64,000 nucleotides of DNA from Arthrospira sp. PCC 9108 (GTDB taxonomy: Bacteria; Cyanobacteriota; Cyanobacteriia; Cyanobacteriales; Microcoleaceae), in assembly GCA_016745315.1 (NCBI GenBank), contig CP066886.1, positions 6,200,501-6,264,500 of the forward strand, read 5' to 3'. Below the pieces are notes generated by a model. That model did not search any database, was not told the origin of the DNA, and saw only the letters and a list, made by a program, of their open reading frames with translations. Positions 46,259-54,980 of this stretch are shown in pieces. The number at the start of each line of letters is the position of its first letter. Positions within the stretch are counted from its first letter, which is position 1. The position numbers were made by a program, and so were the translations under genes.

Positions 46259-47878
46259 ATGGCTGACCATTCTTTATTAAACCACCGCTATCAAATCATT
46301 CAGCCTTTAGGTTCTGGCGGTTTTGGAGAAACATTTCTGGCTGAAGATACTCAAATGCCATCCGGGCGAAGGTGCGTCATTAAACAACTAAAGCCTGTTA
46401 CGGATAATCCTGATATTTATCAATTAGTACAAGATCGGTTTCAACGAGAAGCTGCTATTTTAGAGGAACTGGGAACGGCTCATCAACAAATTCCAACCCT
46501 CTACGCCTATTTTCGTGAAAATGACTTATTTTATCTGGTTCAAGAGTGGATCGAAGGTCAAACCTTAACGGACTACGTTCATCGCCACGGATCAATGCGT
46601 GAAAGCTCTGTCCGAGCTATGTTAGTCAGCTTACTGTCTGTTCTGGAATATGTTCACAGTAAGCAAATTGTTCATCGCGACATTAAACCTGACAATATTA
46701 TGCTGCGATCGAGCAATTTAGAACCCGTATTGCTCGATTTCGGTGCCGTCAAAGAGACGATGGGAACCGTACTGAGTCACTCTGGAAATCCGACGCGATC
46801 GGTGGTTATTGGTACACCGGGGTTCATGGCTAGTGAACAAGCTATAGGTCGCCCTATATACAGCAGTGATTTATACGCTTTAGGATTGACTGCCATTTTC
46901 TGCCTAACTGGAAAAGTTCCCCAAGAATTTTCAACAGATCCTCTTAGCGGAAATCTCCTTTGGCGCTCTGAAGTCCCGACAATTACACCAAGTTTTGCTA
47001 ACGCCATTGAACAAGCTATTCAATCTCATCCAGACAAGCGTTTTTCGACGGCTGGCGAAATGCGAGCTGCGCTGAATTTCACATCTCATACAGGTACTTC
47101 TGTTTCCCGGACTGGGCAACCTACAGCTACAATAATTTCTAGCAATCCCAACCAGCAACCTCCAACAATTGTTTCTTCTGTTCCCGTAGGTCAAGCAGCT
47201 ACTATTCTTTCTCCAGCTCAGTCTATGAGTCCGACAGCATTACAAAATCCATCAACAATGCCAGAATGGGCTAAAGCAGTATTAACGGGCGGAATAATTG
47301 GCAGTTGCATTATTGTTGGACTTTTTGTCTCAAGATTTTGGAATAGTGTTGCTGATAATGCAATAGACAATCCTATAGCCGTTGAGGTTCAGCCGACAAC
47401 TACAGCTTCTGCAAGCCAGACACCATCGCAATCGGAATCAGAAGCAGAATCTCAGCCACCAAAGCCTGCTGTACAAGCAATACCATCTATTACAGAAGAA
47501 AAAGCGGTTGCATTAGTTAAACAATGGCTTCAGTCTAAATCCCAAATTTTTGCACCTCCTTATAGTCGAGATGCTGCCCGTAATTTAACCACAGGTGCAT
47601 TACTCACTGATTTAGTTAAAGCCGATGGCCCCATAACTTGGCTACAAAATAATAATGCTTATTATCAGTATGGAATTCAGCGCGTTGATTCTGTAGAGCG
47701 TTTTGAATCAGATGAAAACAATGCAACAATAGAGCTGATAGTTACAGAAGATGGCACATTATATCGCAACGGCAAACCCGACCCCAATAATGCTTATTTC
47801 AGTACATCCAGATATCGATATACCATAAAAAAAGAAAATAATCAGTTAAAAATATCCTGGTATCAAAAAGTTGATTAA
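46259..47878 (+). CDS. Membrane Ser/Thr protein kinase with C-terminal ARC6-IMS (DUF4101) domain
   Basis: 539 residues. The kinase domain spans 10-270: LGSGGFGETFLAED, catalytic Lys in CVIKQLKP, HRDIKPDNIMLR, DFGAVK and GTPGFMASEQ, all intact. A Ser/Thr/Pro-rich linker follows, then one membrane helix (about 341-361, GGIIGSCIIVGLFVSRF). The extracytoplasmic C-terminal domain (about 410-539) has the ARC6-IMS pattern (EEKAVALVKQWLQSKSQIF, then YYQYGIQRVDSVERF, ending in ISWYQKVD). The next gene follows within 10 bases, so both are probably one operon. The kinase is divergent from the broken FHA-ABC gene; FHA domains bind phosphothreonine, so the two could once have worked together. Confidence 0.92.
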   Translation: MADHSLLNHRYQIIQPLGSGGFGETFLAEDTQMPSGRRCVIKQLKPVTDNPDIYQLVQDRFQREAAILEELGTAHQQIPTLYAYFRENDLFYLVQEWIEGQTLTDYVHRHGSMRESSVRAMLVSLLSVLEYVHSKQIVHRDIKPDNIMLRSSNLEPVLLDFGAVKETMGTVLSHSGNPTRSVVIGTPGFMASEQAIGRPIYSSDLYALGLTAIFCLTGKVPQEFSTDPLSGNLLWRSEVPTITPSFANAIEQAIQSHPDKRFSTAGEMRAALNFTSHTGTSVSRTGQPTATIISSNPNQQPPTIVSSVPVGQAATILSPAQSMSPTALQNPSTMPEWAKAVLTGGIIGSCIIVGLFVSRFWNSVADNAIDNPIAVEVQPTTTASASQTPSQSESEAESQPPKPAVQAIPSITEEKAVALVKQWLQSKSQIFAPPYSRDAARNLTTGALLTDLVKADGPITWLQNNNAYYQYGIQRVDSVERFESDENNATIELIVTEDGTLYRNGKPDPNNAYFSTSRYRYTIKKENNQLKISWYQKVD

Positions 47879-47885
47879 ATACATC

Positions 47886-49151
47886 ATGGCTGTGCATAAA
47901 TATTTTTTCAAAAATAATCATAAAAATCAGGGTGAACGTCAAGGATTGAGACGTGCCTATTTAGCGACTAACAATTACCCGAATAAAAAGCATTTATCAA
48001 GGTTAGCTTGGACTACAATTGTTATGTCAGTTAGTTTAGTTTTAGGACTAAGTGGAGCAGCTATTTTGTACTTTGTATTTCCTCATAAACCTTCATTAAA
48101 TGATGATCGCTATTTAGATAATACAATTTTTAGAGAGCCACCTAATAGTATAGATTTATCTCCAGATTCTGTAGATTTAAATATAACTTCTAGACTGGAA
48201 TCAAGAGAAGGTATTAACCCCAATTGGGTTTATAATGTCACTAATCCTACTCACTTTAATCCAAATGATAATTTACAAAAGATTGTTAATGAAGTAGTTT
48301 ATACTGCCAGAATGCGAGGTCTGCCAACTAATTCTTTATCTATACACTTGATTGATTTAAATCAACAAACTGAAGGCACTTATCAAGCTGATGTTTTTCG
48401 TTATCCTGCCAGTATCCCGAAATTGTTTTGGTTAGTCGCGTATTATTCCTTACAAGCAGAGCGCAACATTCCTCCTCAACCAATTGATTTACCACAAATG
48501 GGATGTGTTACTACTATTTGTAAACTCATCCAAAAATCTGATAATGAAGCAGCTAGCCGAATTGTAGATTTTATCACTGATACCACATCTATTTCCCATA
48601 CAGAAGACTACCAAACTTGGCTAAATAAACGCTATTCTGTCAATTATTTCTTTCAAAAATCAGGATATTCAGGAATAAATATCAGTCAGAAAAATTTTCC
48701 CATACCCTATTTGGGAATGAATTATCCTCAAGGATGGGATCTGCGTATGCGTGGTGATAATCAGCCTCCAATTCGTAATCAAATGACGGCTCGACATGCG
48801 TCTAGATTAATGTATGAAATTGGTACTTATCAAGCTGTTTCTCAAACTGCATCAATGCAAATAATGTCACTGCTTAAAATAGATTTAAATCCTCAAGTTT
48901 GGAAGCCCGAGGAATATGATTCAGTTGATGGTTTTTTAGGAAAAGGAATTTATCAAAATCGACAAAAGATTGATTTTTATTCAAAAGTCGGGTGGACTAA
49001 TGATTCTCGGCTCGAAGTCGCTTTAATTCATCATAGGTCTAAAAATAGAGCCTATATTATATCAGTCTTTGGCGATGGGGCTGCTTATGGAGAGGATTGG
49101 GAATTTTTTCCAATTATTTCACGCTTAGTTTATGAAAGAATGTTCGAGTAA
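47886..49151 (+). CDS. Membrane-anchored class A beta-lactamase-like serine hydrolase
   Basis: 421 residues from ATG 47886; a TTG at 47871 overlaps the kinase stop. A membrane helix lies at about 43-65 (IVMSVSLVLGLSGAAILYFV). The C-terminal 300 residues show class A beta-lactamase/PBP-fold motifs: YPASIPK (SxxK with nucleophile Ser), KSDNEAASR (SDN) and SKVGWT (in place of KTG). A true beta-lactamase activity is uncertain; related cyanobacterial proteins are simply serine hydrolases or peptidases of the cell wall. It follows the kinase gene in the same operon and could be a target or partner of its external domain. Confidence 0.8.
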   Translation: MAVHKYFFKNNHKNQGERQGLRRAYLATNNYPNKKHLSRLAWTTIVMSVSLVLGLSGAAILYFVFPHKPSLNDDRYLDNTIFREPPNSIDLSPDSVDLNITSRLESREGINPNWVYNVTNPTHFNPNDNLQKIVNEVVYTARMRGLPTNSLSIHLIDLNQQTEGTYQADVFRYPASIPKLFWLVAYYSLQAERNIPPQPIDLPQMGCVTTICKLIQKSDNEAASRIVDFITDTTSISHTEDYQTWLNKRYSVNYFFQKSGYSGINISQKNFPIPYLGMNYPQGWDLRMRGDNQPPIRNQMTARHASRLMYEIGTYQAVSQTASMQIMSLLKIDLNPQVWKPEEYDSVDGFLGKGIYQNRQKIDFYSKVGWTNDSRLEVALIHHRSKNRAYIISVFGDGAAYGEDWEFFPIISRLVYERMFE

Positions 49152-49159
49152 AGAAAATA

Positions 49160-49321
49160 ATGAGTTTTTTAAAATTTGCAAATCATTGGGGTGTATTTCT
49201 GATATTATTTTGGGTATCTGACTGGGTTTTTGCAGAGACTTGCAACATTCAGCAGATTGCGGACGGTACAGAAATAGATAAAGTTAGAATTGACATCGAT
49301 CAATTTTTCACTTTTCCTTGA
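49160..49321 (+). CDS. Short secreted peptide frame (53 residues), possibly a gene remnant
   Basis: ATG 49160 lies 8 bases after the beta-lactamase-like gene. It encodes a signal-like start (KFANHWGVFLILFWVSDWVF, then AETC) and a short mature part (NIQQIADGTEIDKVRIDIDQ) ending TGA 49319-49321. The signal peptide looks genuine, but the mature part is very short, so a truncated gene is likely. It overlaps the front of the longest GUN4 frame. Confidence 0.4.
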   Translation: MSFLKFANHWGVFLILFWVSDWVFAETCNIQQIADGTEIDKVRIDIDQFFTFP

Positions 49322-49352
49322 TTTAATTATTGGAAAACTCTTCATTCAGCTT

Positions 49353-50066
49353 ATGACTATGCACAACCCGAAGTTAATAAAATACAAAAATTTTTTTTAT
49401 TTTTGGGGATTATCAATCATTGTTTTATTGCTTATTTTGGTTCAATTTCCTGCTCATTCAAAAATAGATAGCCAATACCATGTTCTTATAACCAGGTCTA
49501 GTTTGCCTGTTTTAAAGAGCCAAGGAGGACAGGATGTGGAGGCTATGTATTCTCGTTTAGAAAACTTTGCACAGGAGGGAGACTGGCGTAAGGCTGATGA
49601 GCAAAACTGGGAATTAATAAAGCAAGTTGGTAATAGATGGGGCAATTTAGGAAGACAAATCCGTCCCGAAGAAATTGCTCAAATTTCTTGTTCAGATTTG
49701 AGGAGAATTGATGAGGTTTGGAAGAAGCACTCAAATGGAAACTTTGGTTATAGTGTTCAACTTAAAGTTTGGAGACAGCAATTCAATACTACTCAACTTC
49801 AAGGGTTAATGGAGGGGGAGCGAAATCGTGAAGTTTTTCAAGCATCTCTTCGGTTATATGCAGCTTTGGGATGGTTGATTACTCCTTCTTATAAGAGGGA
49901 TTACCAGAACTTTATATTTTATTTGCAAGCACCTCCAGGACATTTACCTTGTGATTCGGGAAATTCAGTAAATCATTGTTACACAGCCTGTGACTCAGGG
50001 AGAGCACCTGGCTTTTGTGGGGGTGTAATTGTGGAAAATTCTCGGTTTTTGGAATGTAGGCTTTAA
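49353..50066 (+). CDS. GUN4 domain-containing membrane/secreted protein
   Basis: 237 residues from ATG 49353. Alternatives are ATG 49359 and a longer frame from 49290. A signal or anchor helix is at about 13-33 (FYFWGLSIIVLLLILVQFPA). The GUN4 signature follows: GDWRKADEQNWELIKQ, CSDLRRIDEVWKKHSNGNFG and YSVQLKVW. GUN4 proteins bind tetrapyrroles and stimulate Mg-chelatase. Paralogues fused to other parts, and exported ones like this, are frequent in cyanobacteria and have unknown roles. The C-terminal part is Cys- and Gly-rich (CDSGNSVNHCYTACDSGRAP), suggesting disulfides in an oxidising compartment. It continues the kinase/hydrolase cluster. Confidence 0.82.
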   Translation: MTMHNPKLIKYKNFFYFWGLSIIVLLLILVQFPAHSKIDSQYHVLITRSSLPVLKSQGGQDVEAMYSRLENFAQEGDWRKADEQNWELIKQVGNRWGNLGRQIRPEEIAQISCSDLRRIDEVWKKHSNGNFGYSVQLKVWRQQFNTTQLQGLMEGERNREVFQASLRLYAALGWLITPSYKRDYQNFIFYLQAPPGHLPCDSGNSVNHCYTACDSGRAPGFCGGVIVENSRFLECRL

Positions 50067-50082
50067 CCCCGTAAGTTACACT

Positions 50083-50495
50083 ATGAAATCTAAATTTATG
50101 GATTTTCCCATGCAGAAAATTGCCCTGGCTTTTCTAGGCTTACTATTTGGCACTTTAGCCACAATAGAGACTTCTTTCGCCTATCCCCGTCTTAACTGGC
50201 GCAGTGCTGATTTTGAAGGTCGAAGATTGCGGAGTCGGCTTGGAAAACTGAGGCAGAGGCTCAAAAAAGAGGTGAGGCTCTTCATTTTGAGCATGGATTT
50301 GGGAATTTAGGGGTTCTCTGGATTCCCTATTATGAAAATCTCTCAGGACGAAGACTCTATCAAACGATTATTGTTCCTGAAGCAAATTGCGATCGCTTCT
50401 TACGTGAGAATATTCATAAGATTGATGGCAATGCTTACTGCTTTACCCCCAGTAATCGCGGCTTACCGGCTAACCGCAGAGGAGTAACAATGTAG
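50083..50495 (+). pseudogene. Small secreted protein gene with a frameshift
   Basis: From ATG 50083 the frame encodes a signal peptide (KIALAFLGLLFGTLATIETS, FA) and then YPRLNWRSADFEGRRLRSRL, but it soon runs into a poor reading ending at 50310. In the frame shifted near 50245 the sequence KTEAEAQKRGEALHFEHGFG, NLGVLWIPYYENLSGRRLYQ and ANCDRFLRENIHKID continues to TAG 50493-50495. One single-base shift joins both to a protein of about 135 residues. No family is recognised. Its position downstream of the GUN4 gene suggests it belonged to the same cluster. Confidence 0.65.
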
Positions 50496-50499
50496 TAGC

Positions 50500-50880
50500 A
50501 ATGTAGGTTGGGTGAAACGCAGTGAAACCCAACATCATTTAGAGATGGTGGCGTTGGGTTTCGTGACCTCCACCCAACCTACTCAAATTGGGGGAAAAAG
50601 GTCATACTAAGAGATGGTGGCGTTGGGTTTCGTGACCTCCACCCAACCTACTCAAATTGGGGGAAAAAGGTCATACTAAGAGATGGTGGCGTTGGGTTTC
50701 GTGACCTCCACCCAACCTACTCAAATTGGGGGGAAAGGCGATACTAAGAGATGGTGGCGTTGGGTTTCGTGACCTCCACCCAACCTACTCAAATTGGGGG
50801 AAAAAGGTCATACTAAGAGATGGTGGCGTTGGGTTTCGTGACCTCCACCCAACCTACTCAAATTGGGAAAAAAGGCGATC
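50500..50880. repeat. Palindromic (REP-like) repeat, one divergent plus five tandem copies of 68-69 bp
   Basis: Units start at 50541, 50610, 50679, 50747 and 50816, each opening AGAGATGGTGGCG and containing GTTGGGT...ACCCAAC inverse arms around TTCGTGACCTCC. A related but different palindrome (GTAGGTTGGGTGAAACGCAG, then TGAAACCCAAC) precedes them at about 50507-50537. Copies differ by one base in length and a few substitutions at the join. GTTGGGT-type palindromes are widely dispersed in cyanobacterial intergenic regions. The tandem array likely grew by slippage. The remainder to 51019 holds no gene and should contain the parB promoter. Confidence 0.9.
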
Positions 50881-51019
50881 GCCTGTCTAGTCATTTTTCC
50901 TTGATGGGTGGGAAGGAGAGAATGACTGGAAACTCGGGTGCTAAATTGCATAAATTTATCGATCCGAGCCGATAACTATTTTAGGGAAACCCGAAAACCA
51001 CTGCACTGCCAAAGGACCG

Positions 51020-51895
51020 ATGAAAACTCTACCAAACTATCAAATCCGAACATTTGGCGATCGTCGTCAAATTCCCATCAAGCAAATCGTGATCTCGAAA
51101 GTGCAACCGAGAAAGTATTTTTCTGAGCAAAGCATCAATAAACTGGCTGCCAGTATTAAAAGCAGTGGCATCCTGCAGGATTTGATTGTGCGACCGATTG
51201 ATAAGGGTAAGTACGAGTTAGTGGCGGGGGAGCGTCGCTATCGAGCGGCTCAAATTGTGGGACTTGAGACGATACCGGCCCAAGTTAAGGAGATGAGCGA
51301 TGCTGAGGCTTTGCAGTGCGCTTTGACTGAGAATATCCAGCGGGAGGATTTGAACCCGATTGAAGAAACCGAGGCGATTTTGCGGCTGTTGGCTATCAAC
51401 TTAAATGACTCAGTGGAAAAGGTGCGATCGCTACTGCACCGAATGAAAAACGACGCTAAGAAAAAAGTAACTACCCATAGCGCTATGGGTAAACCAGAAG
51501 CCGAAATTGTGAAATCCACATTTGACTCCCTAGGTAGGATGTCCTGGGATTCATTCGTCAGCAATCAATTACCTATGTTGAAACTGCCACCAGAAATCAT
51601 GAAAGCTCTGGGTGAGGGAGAGATTGATTACACCAAAGCCAAGGAAATAGCCAAGTTAAAGTCCGAGAAGGAACGGTTGGCGCTGCTATCAGAGGCGATC
51701 GCTCAAAACTTGACCTTGAGACAGGTGCAAAAATTGGTAAGGGAAAGGAAAGTATCAGAAATGCCAGACCAATTGGAAACTGAGATATCCGACATGACGA
51801 AACAATTCCGACGTTCAAAGGCTAGGCTATCTCCTCAACAACGTTCCGAAATTGAAGCCTTACTGAAACAGTTGAAGTTGCTCATGTCGGAGTAA
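51020..51895 (+). CDS. ParB/RepB/Spo0J family DNA-binding protein (no adjacent ParA)
   Basis: 291 residues. The ParB N-terminal nuclease/CTPase-like domain is at about 18-105 (QPRKYFSEQSINKLAASIKS, LVAGERRYRAAQIVG, ENIQREDLNPIEE). The helix-turn-helix part in the middle is unusual: the stretch VTTHSAMGKPEAEIVKSTFD with SWDSFVSNQLPMLKLPPEIM recalls plasmid-type partition proteins. The C-terminus is a charged helix (FRRSKARLSPQQRSEIEALL). No parA or origin lies next to it, so it is an orphan, possibly of plasmid origin or a regulator. The triad begins 57 bases downstream on the same strand. Confidence 0.88.
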   Translation: MKTLPNYQIRTFGDRRQIPIKQIVISKVQPRKYFSEQSINKLAASIKSSGILQDLIVRPIDKGKYELVAGERRYRAAQIVGLETIPAQVKEMSDAEALQCALTENIQREDLNPIEETEAILRLLAINLNDSVEKVRSLLHRMKNDAKKKVTTHSAMGKPEAEIVKSTFDSLGRMSWDSFVSNQLPMLKLPPEIMKALGEGEIDYTKAKEIAKLKSEKERLALLSEAIAQNLTLRQVQKLVRERKVSEMPDQLETEISDMTKQFRRSKARLSPQQRSEIEALLKQLKLLMSE

Positions 51896-51952
51896 AAAAA
51901 TATGCTAGGATAAGGCCAAGAGAAAGTGTGAATCGATCAAAAATAAACGAGA

Positions 51953-52660
51953 ATGCCTACAAGACCGGGTGGAGAAATAGCTTCCAGACCTTTGCACTTC
52001 ATATTTCTGTGTGATTGCTCTGGATCAATGACGGTAGATGGTAAAATCCAATCATTAAATGCTGCTATTCGGGAATCTATTCCCCATATGCAAGCGGCAG
52101 CTAGTAGTAACCCAAATGCTCAGGTTTTGGTGCGAGTTATTAATTTTTCTAACGGAGCACAGTGGCATATTGCTAGTCCGACAAAAATTGAAGAGTTTAA
52201 ATGGAAAGATTTGGAAGCTAATGTGAATGCTCTAACAGATATGGGCAAAGCTTTATCAATGCTATCAGAACAAATGAAAGTTCCTCCTATGGAAGAAAGG
52301 GCTTTACCTCCTGTACTGGTATTAATTTCAGATGGTCAGCCTACCGATGATTTCAAGGCCGGATTGAATGATATCATGAAGCAGCCTTGGGGCAAAAAAT
52401 CTGTGCGTATTGCCATAGCTATTGGCAAAGATGCTGACGAAGAAGTGTTGCAAAAATTTATTGGTCACTCTGAGTTAAGACCACTTAAAGCGAACAATCC
52501 AGAAGCTTTAGTTGAAAGAATTAAATGGGTATCAACAGTGGTTTTACAGTCTGCATCTTCACCACCTAGCCAAATTTCAAGCTCATCTCACACACCAGTG
52601 ACTGTACCAATTCCAAGTGTAGTTCCAGCAAGCACACCTTCAGTAGATGATGTTTGGTAA
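51953..52660 (+). CDS. vWA domain protein, TerY-like (triad component 1)
   Basis: 235 residues. A vWA domain covers 13-205. MIDAS residues are visible: DCSGSM at 21-26 (DxSxS), the Thr in ALTDMGKAL, and the Asp in LVLISDGQPTDDF. It begins with MPTRPGGEIASRPLHFIFLC, a start shared with the second vWA gene (RPGG...RPL.FI..CD). The tail is Ser/Pro rich and ends in DVW. The next genes encode PP2C and a kinase with 12 and 4 bases between, the set described in the literature as the TerY-P triad linked to Ter/stress systems. The vWA protein probably acts as metal-dependent scaffold or substrate for the kinase/phosphatase pair. Confidence 0.88.
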   Translation: MPTRPGGEIASRPLHFIFLCDCSGSMTVDGKIQSLNAAIRESIPHMQAAASSNPNAQVLVRVINFSNGAQWHIASPTKIEEFKWKDLEANVNALTDMGKALSMLSEQMKVPPMEERALPPVLVLISDGQPTDDFKAGLNDIMKQPWGKKSVRIAIAIGKDADEEVLQKFIGHSELRPLKANNPEALVERIKWVSTVVLQSASSPPSQISSSSHTPVTVPIPSVVPASTPSVDDVW

Positions 52661-52672
52661 AAGGAGAAATAA

Positions 52673-53599
52673 ATGTCCAATCATCATAACAAGCAGGAAT
52701 GGCAAGTTATTGGAAAGACAGTTAGAGGTTCTTCCCATGTAAGAAATAATTTACCTAATCAAGATGCTATGGGGTGGTGGCCAGACTCAAAAAAAGGCCA
52801 TTCATTAATTTTAGTGGTTGCTGATGGTCATGGGAGTTCTAAAAGTTTTCGTAGTGACCAAGGTTCTAGGTTAGCTGTTAATTCAGCCAAACAAACGTTA
52901 CAGGATTTCTTAACTGAGATTTCCAAAACTGATTTAGTGCAAAATTTAGCATCCATTAAACAAATAGCTGAACTAGATTTGCCAAAGGAACTAATTAAAA
53001 ATTGGAAATCAGAAGTTCAGAAAAATTTTTCAGAACATCCTTTTACAGATGAAGAGTGGATAAAATTGAAAAATCAAGAAGGAATTCAACAGCGAGAACA
53101 AGTTGAAAAAAATCCATTTATTGCCTATGGAACAACCTTGCTATCTATTGTAGTTACTGATTTTTTTATCTTATATATTCAACTGGGCGACGGTGATATT
53201 CTTTGCGTTGATGAACAGGGAAGAACAGAAAGACCTTTACGCTTAGACAAAAGATTTTTAGGAAATCAAACAACTTCTCTTTGTTTACCAGATGCTTGGA
53301 AAGAGTTTCAAGTTAGATTAGTTCCTTATCCAGAGAGAATGCCAGAGTTAGTATTGGCTTCAACTGATGGATATTCTAACTCTTTCCGAACAGAGGAAGA
53401 TTTTATAAAAATTGGAAAAGACTACTGGGAAATGACTTATTCTAATAACCTCATTGAGTTAGAAAATCAATTAGAAAATTTTTTGAAAAGTGCTTCTGAA
53501 CAAGGAAGTGGCGATGATATTACACTAGGGATTATTAAGCGGCTACATCAAAATAAATCCAATAATTTGTGCCACAATCAAGTAATAAATCAGGAGTAA
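52673..53599 (+). CDS. PP2C-type protein phosphatase (triad component 2)
   Basis: 308 residues. PPM motifs: NLPNQDAMGWW, VVADGHGSSKSFRSDQGSRL (metal-binding Asp and Gly), IQLGDGDILCV, LVLASTDGYSNSF and GSGDDITLGII. No membrane segment, so cytoplasmic. AGGAGA precedes the ATG, and the kinase gene starts 4 bases after the stop. As part of a vWA-PP2C-kinase operon it should reverse phosphorylation by the following kinase. A helical insert of about 60 residues (DLVQNLASIKQIAELDLPKE and onward) is longer than in minimal PP2C enzymes. Confidence 0.92.
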   Translation: MSNHHNKQEWQVIGKTVRGSSHVRNNLPNQDAMGWWPDSKKGHSLILVVADGHGSSKSFRSDQGSRLAVNSAKQTLQDFLTEISKTDLVQNLASIKQIAELDLPKELIKNWKSEVQKNFSEHPFTDEEWIKLKNQEGIQQREQVEKNPFIAYGTTLLSIVVTDFFILYIQLGDGDILCVDEQGRTERPLRLDKRFLGNQTTSLCLPDAWKEFQVRLVPYPERMPELVLASTDGYSNSFRTEEDFIKIGKDYWEMTYSNNLIELENQLENFLKSASEQGSGDDITLGIIKRLHQNKSNNLCHNQVINQE

Positions 53600-53603
53600 T
53601 AAA

Positions 53604-54950
53604 ATGAGTCAACTACTTAAAAATGGGCAAGTTTTTTTTACAGTTCAATCCAATACACAAGGCAAAGTTGAAAAATTTCTTGGAGGAGGAACACAGGGAG
53701 AAGTATATCAAGTCAATTTAAAAGATAAAATTTTAGCTTTGAAATGGTATTTCCCAGAATGGATAAATCAAGATGATAAGCAAAAAAGTAGATTAGAAGA
53801 AGCTATAAAGTTGGGAATACCGACTGACAGATTTTTGTGGCCATTAGAGATAGTAAACATACCAGATATCCCTGAAACTTATGGTTATATTATGCCACTT
53901 CGAGAAAGCCGATTTAAAGGCGTGGTAGATATGATGAAAAGGCAAGTAGAGCCCAGTTTTCATGCACTAGCAACAGCAGGTTTTGAGTTGTCAAATAGTT
54001 ATTATCAGCTCCACTCAAAAGGATTATGTTACCGGGATATTTCATTTGGAAATGTTTTTTTTGACCCAGATACAGGAGAAGTAAGAATTTGTGATAATGA
54101 TAATGTAGATATTAATGGCAAGCCCGGTATGATTGGAGGGACTCCTGATTTTATGGCTCCCGAGATTGTAATAGGCAAGTCCCATCCTAGTAGTTTTACC
54201 GACCTTTATTCTCTAGCGGTACTTCTGTTTTATTTATTTCATGTTCATCACCCGCTTTGTGGAAAAAAAATGCTCCAAATTAAATGTTGGGATTTAGCAG
54301 CGCGGAGAAAAATATTTGGAGAAGAGCCAGTTTTCATTTTTGATACAGATGATACATCTAATGAAGCTCTCTCCAAAGATATTGATGAAACAGGAGAATG
54401 TGGAGATAATGCTCTTGCCTTTTGGCAAATTTATCCTAAATTCTTTCGTGACTTATTTACTAAAGCTTTTACTCAAGGTCTTCGAGATCCAGAAAATGGC
54501 AGAATAGCAGAAAGTATATGGCGAGGAGAAATGATTAGATTGCGAGATTCTATTTTTTACTGTAGTAACTGTGGATCTGAAAATTTTTACGATTTAGACA
54601 AACTCAAATCATCTAGTGGCGATCCAGGAAAATGCTGGTCTTGTGAAAGCCATTTAGCTATCCCACCCAGAATTAGATTTAAGAAGAACATTATTATGCT
54701 CAATAACAACACTAAGATTTTCCCGCATCATGTTGATGATCAAAAACGATATGATTTTTCAAATCCGATCGCAGAAGTAATCCAACATCCCACTCAGCCA
54801 AATGTTTGGGGATTAAAAAATCTTTCAGATGAAAAGTGGGTAGCTAATGTTAATAATTCAATCAAAGAGGTAGAACCCGGTAGAAGTGTAACTTTAGCTT
54901 TAGGAACAAAAGTTAATTTTGGTAAAGATGAAGGAGAAATAAGAGCTTGA
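53604..54950 (+). CDS. Protein kinase with C-terminal zinc ribbon (triad component 3)
   Basis: 448 residues. Kinase domain: glycine loop LGGGTQGEVYQV, catalytic Lys in LALKWYFP, catalytic loop CYRDISFGNVFF (Tyr replacing His of HRD), metal-binding loop ICDNDNVD (DND in place of DFG), and activation-loop end GTPDFMAPE. The essential Lys, Asp and Asn residues are retained, so activity is likely. A zinc ribbon (YCSNCG ... CWSCE) lies at about 324-352. The last 85 residues form a beta-rich, FHA-like part (VWGLKNLSDEKWVANVNNSI, VTLALGTKVNFG). This kinase-ribbon architecture is characteristic of TerY-P triads. Confidence 0.9.
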   Translation: MSQLLKNGQVFFTVQSNTQGKVEKFLGGGTQGEVYQVNLKDKILALKWYFPEWINQDDKQKSRLEEAIKLGIPTDRFLWPLEIVNIPDIPETYGYIMPLRESRFKGVVDMMKRQVEPSFHALATAGFELSNSYYQLHSKGLCYRDISFGNVFFDPDTGEVRICDNDNVDINGKPGMIGGTPDFMAPEIVIGKSHPSSFTDLYSLAVLLFYLFHVHHPLCGKKMLQIKCWDLAARRKIFGEEPVFIFDTDDTSNEALSKDIDETGECGDNALAFWQIYPKFFRDLFTKAFTQGLRDPENGRIAESIWRGEMIRLRDSIFYCSNCGSENFYDLDKLKSSSGDPGKCWSCESHLAIPPRIRFKKNIIMLNNNTKIFPHHVDDQKRYDFSNPIAEVIQHPTQPNVWGLKNLSDEKWVANVNNSIKEVEPGRSVTLALGTKVNFGKDEGEIRA

Positions 54951-54980
54951 AAATAAATTTATGCTATGCTCTATAAATAA

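Noticed and set aside
50500-50880. CRISPR array
   Set aside because: The 68-69-bp units are nearly identical over their whole length, with no unique spacers and no cas genes nearby; this is a simple tandem repeat.
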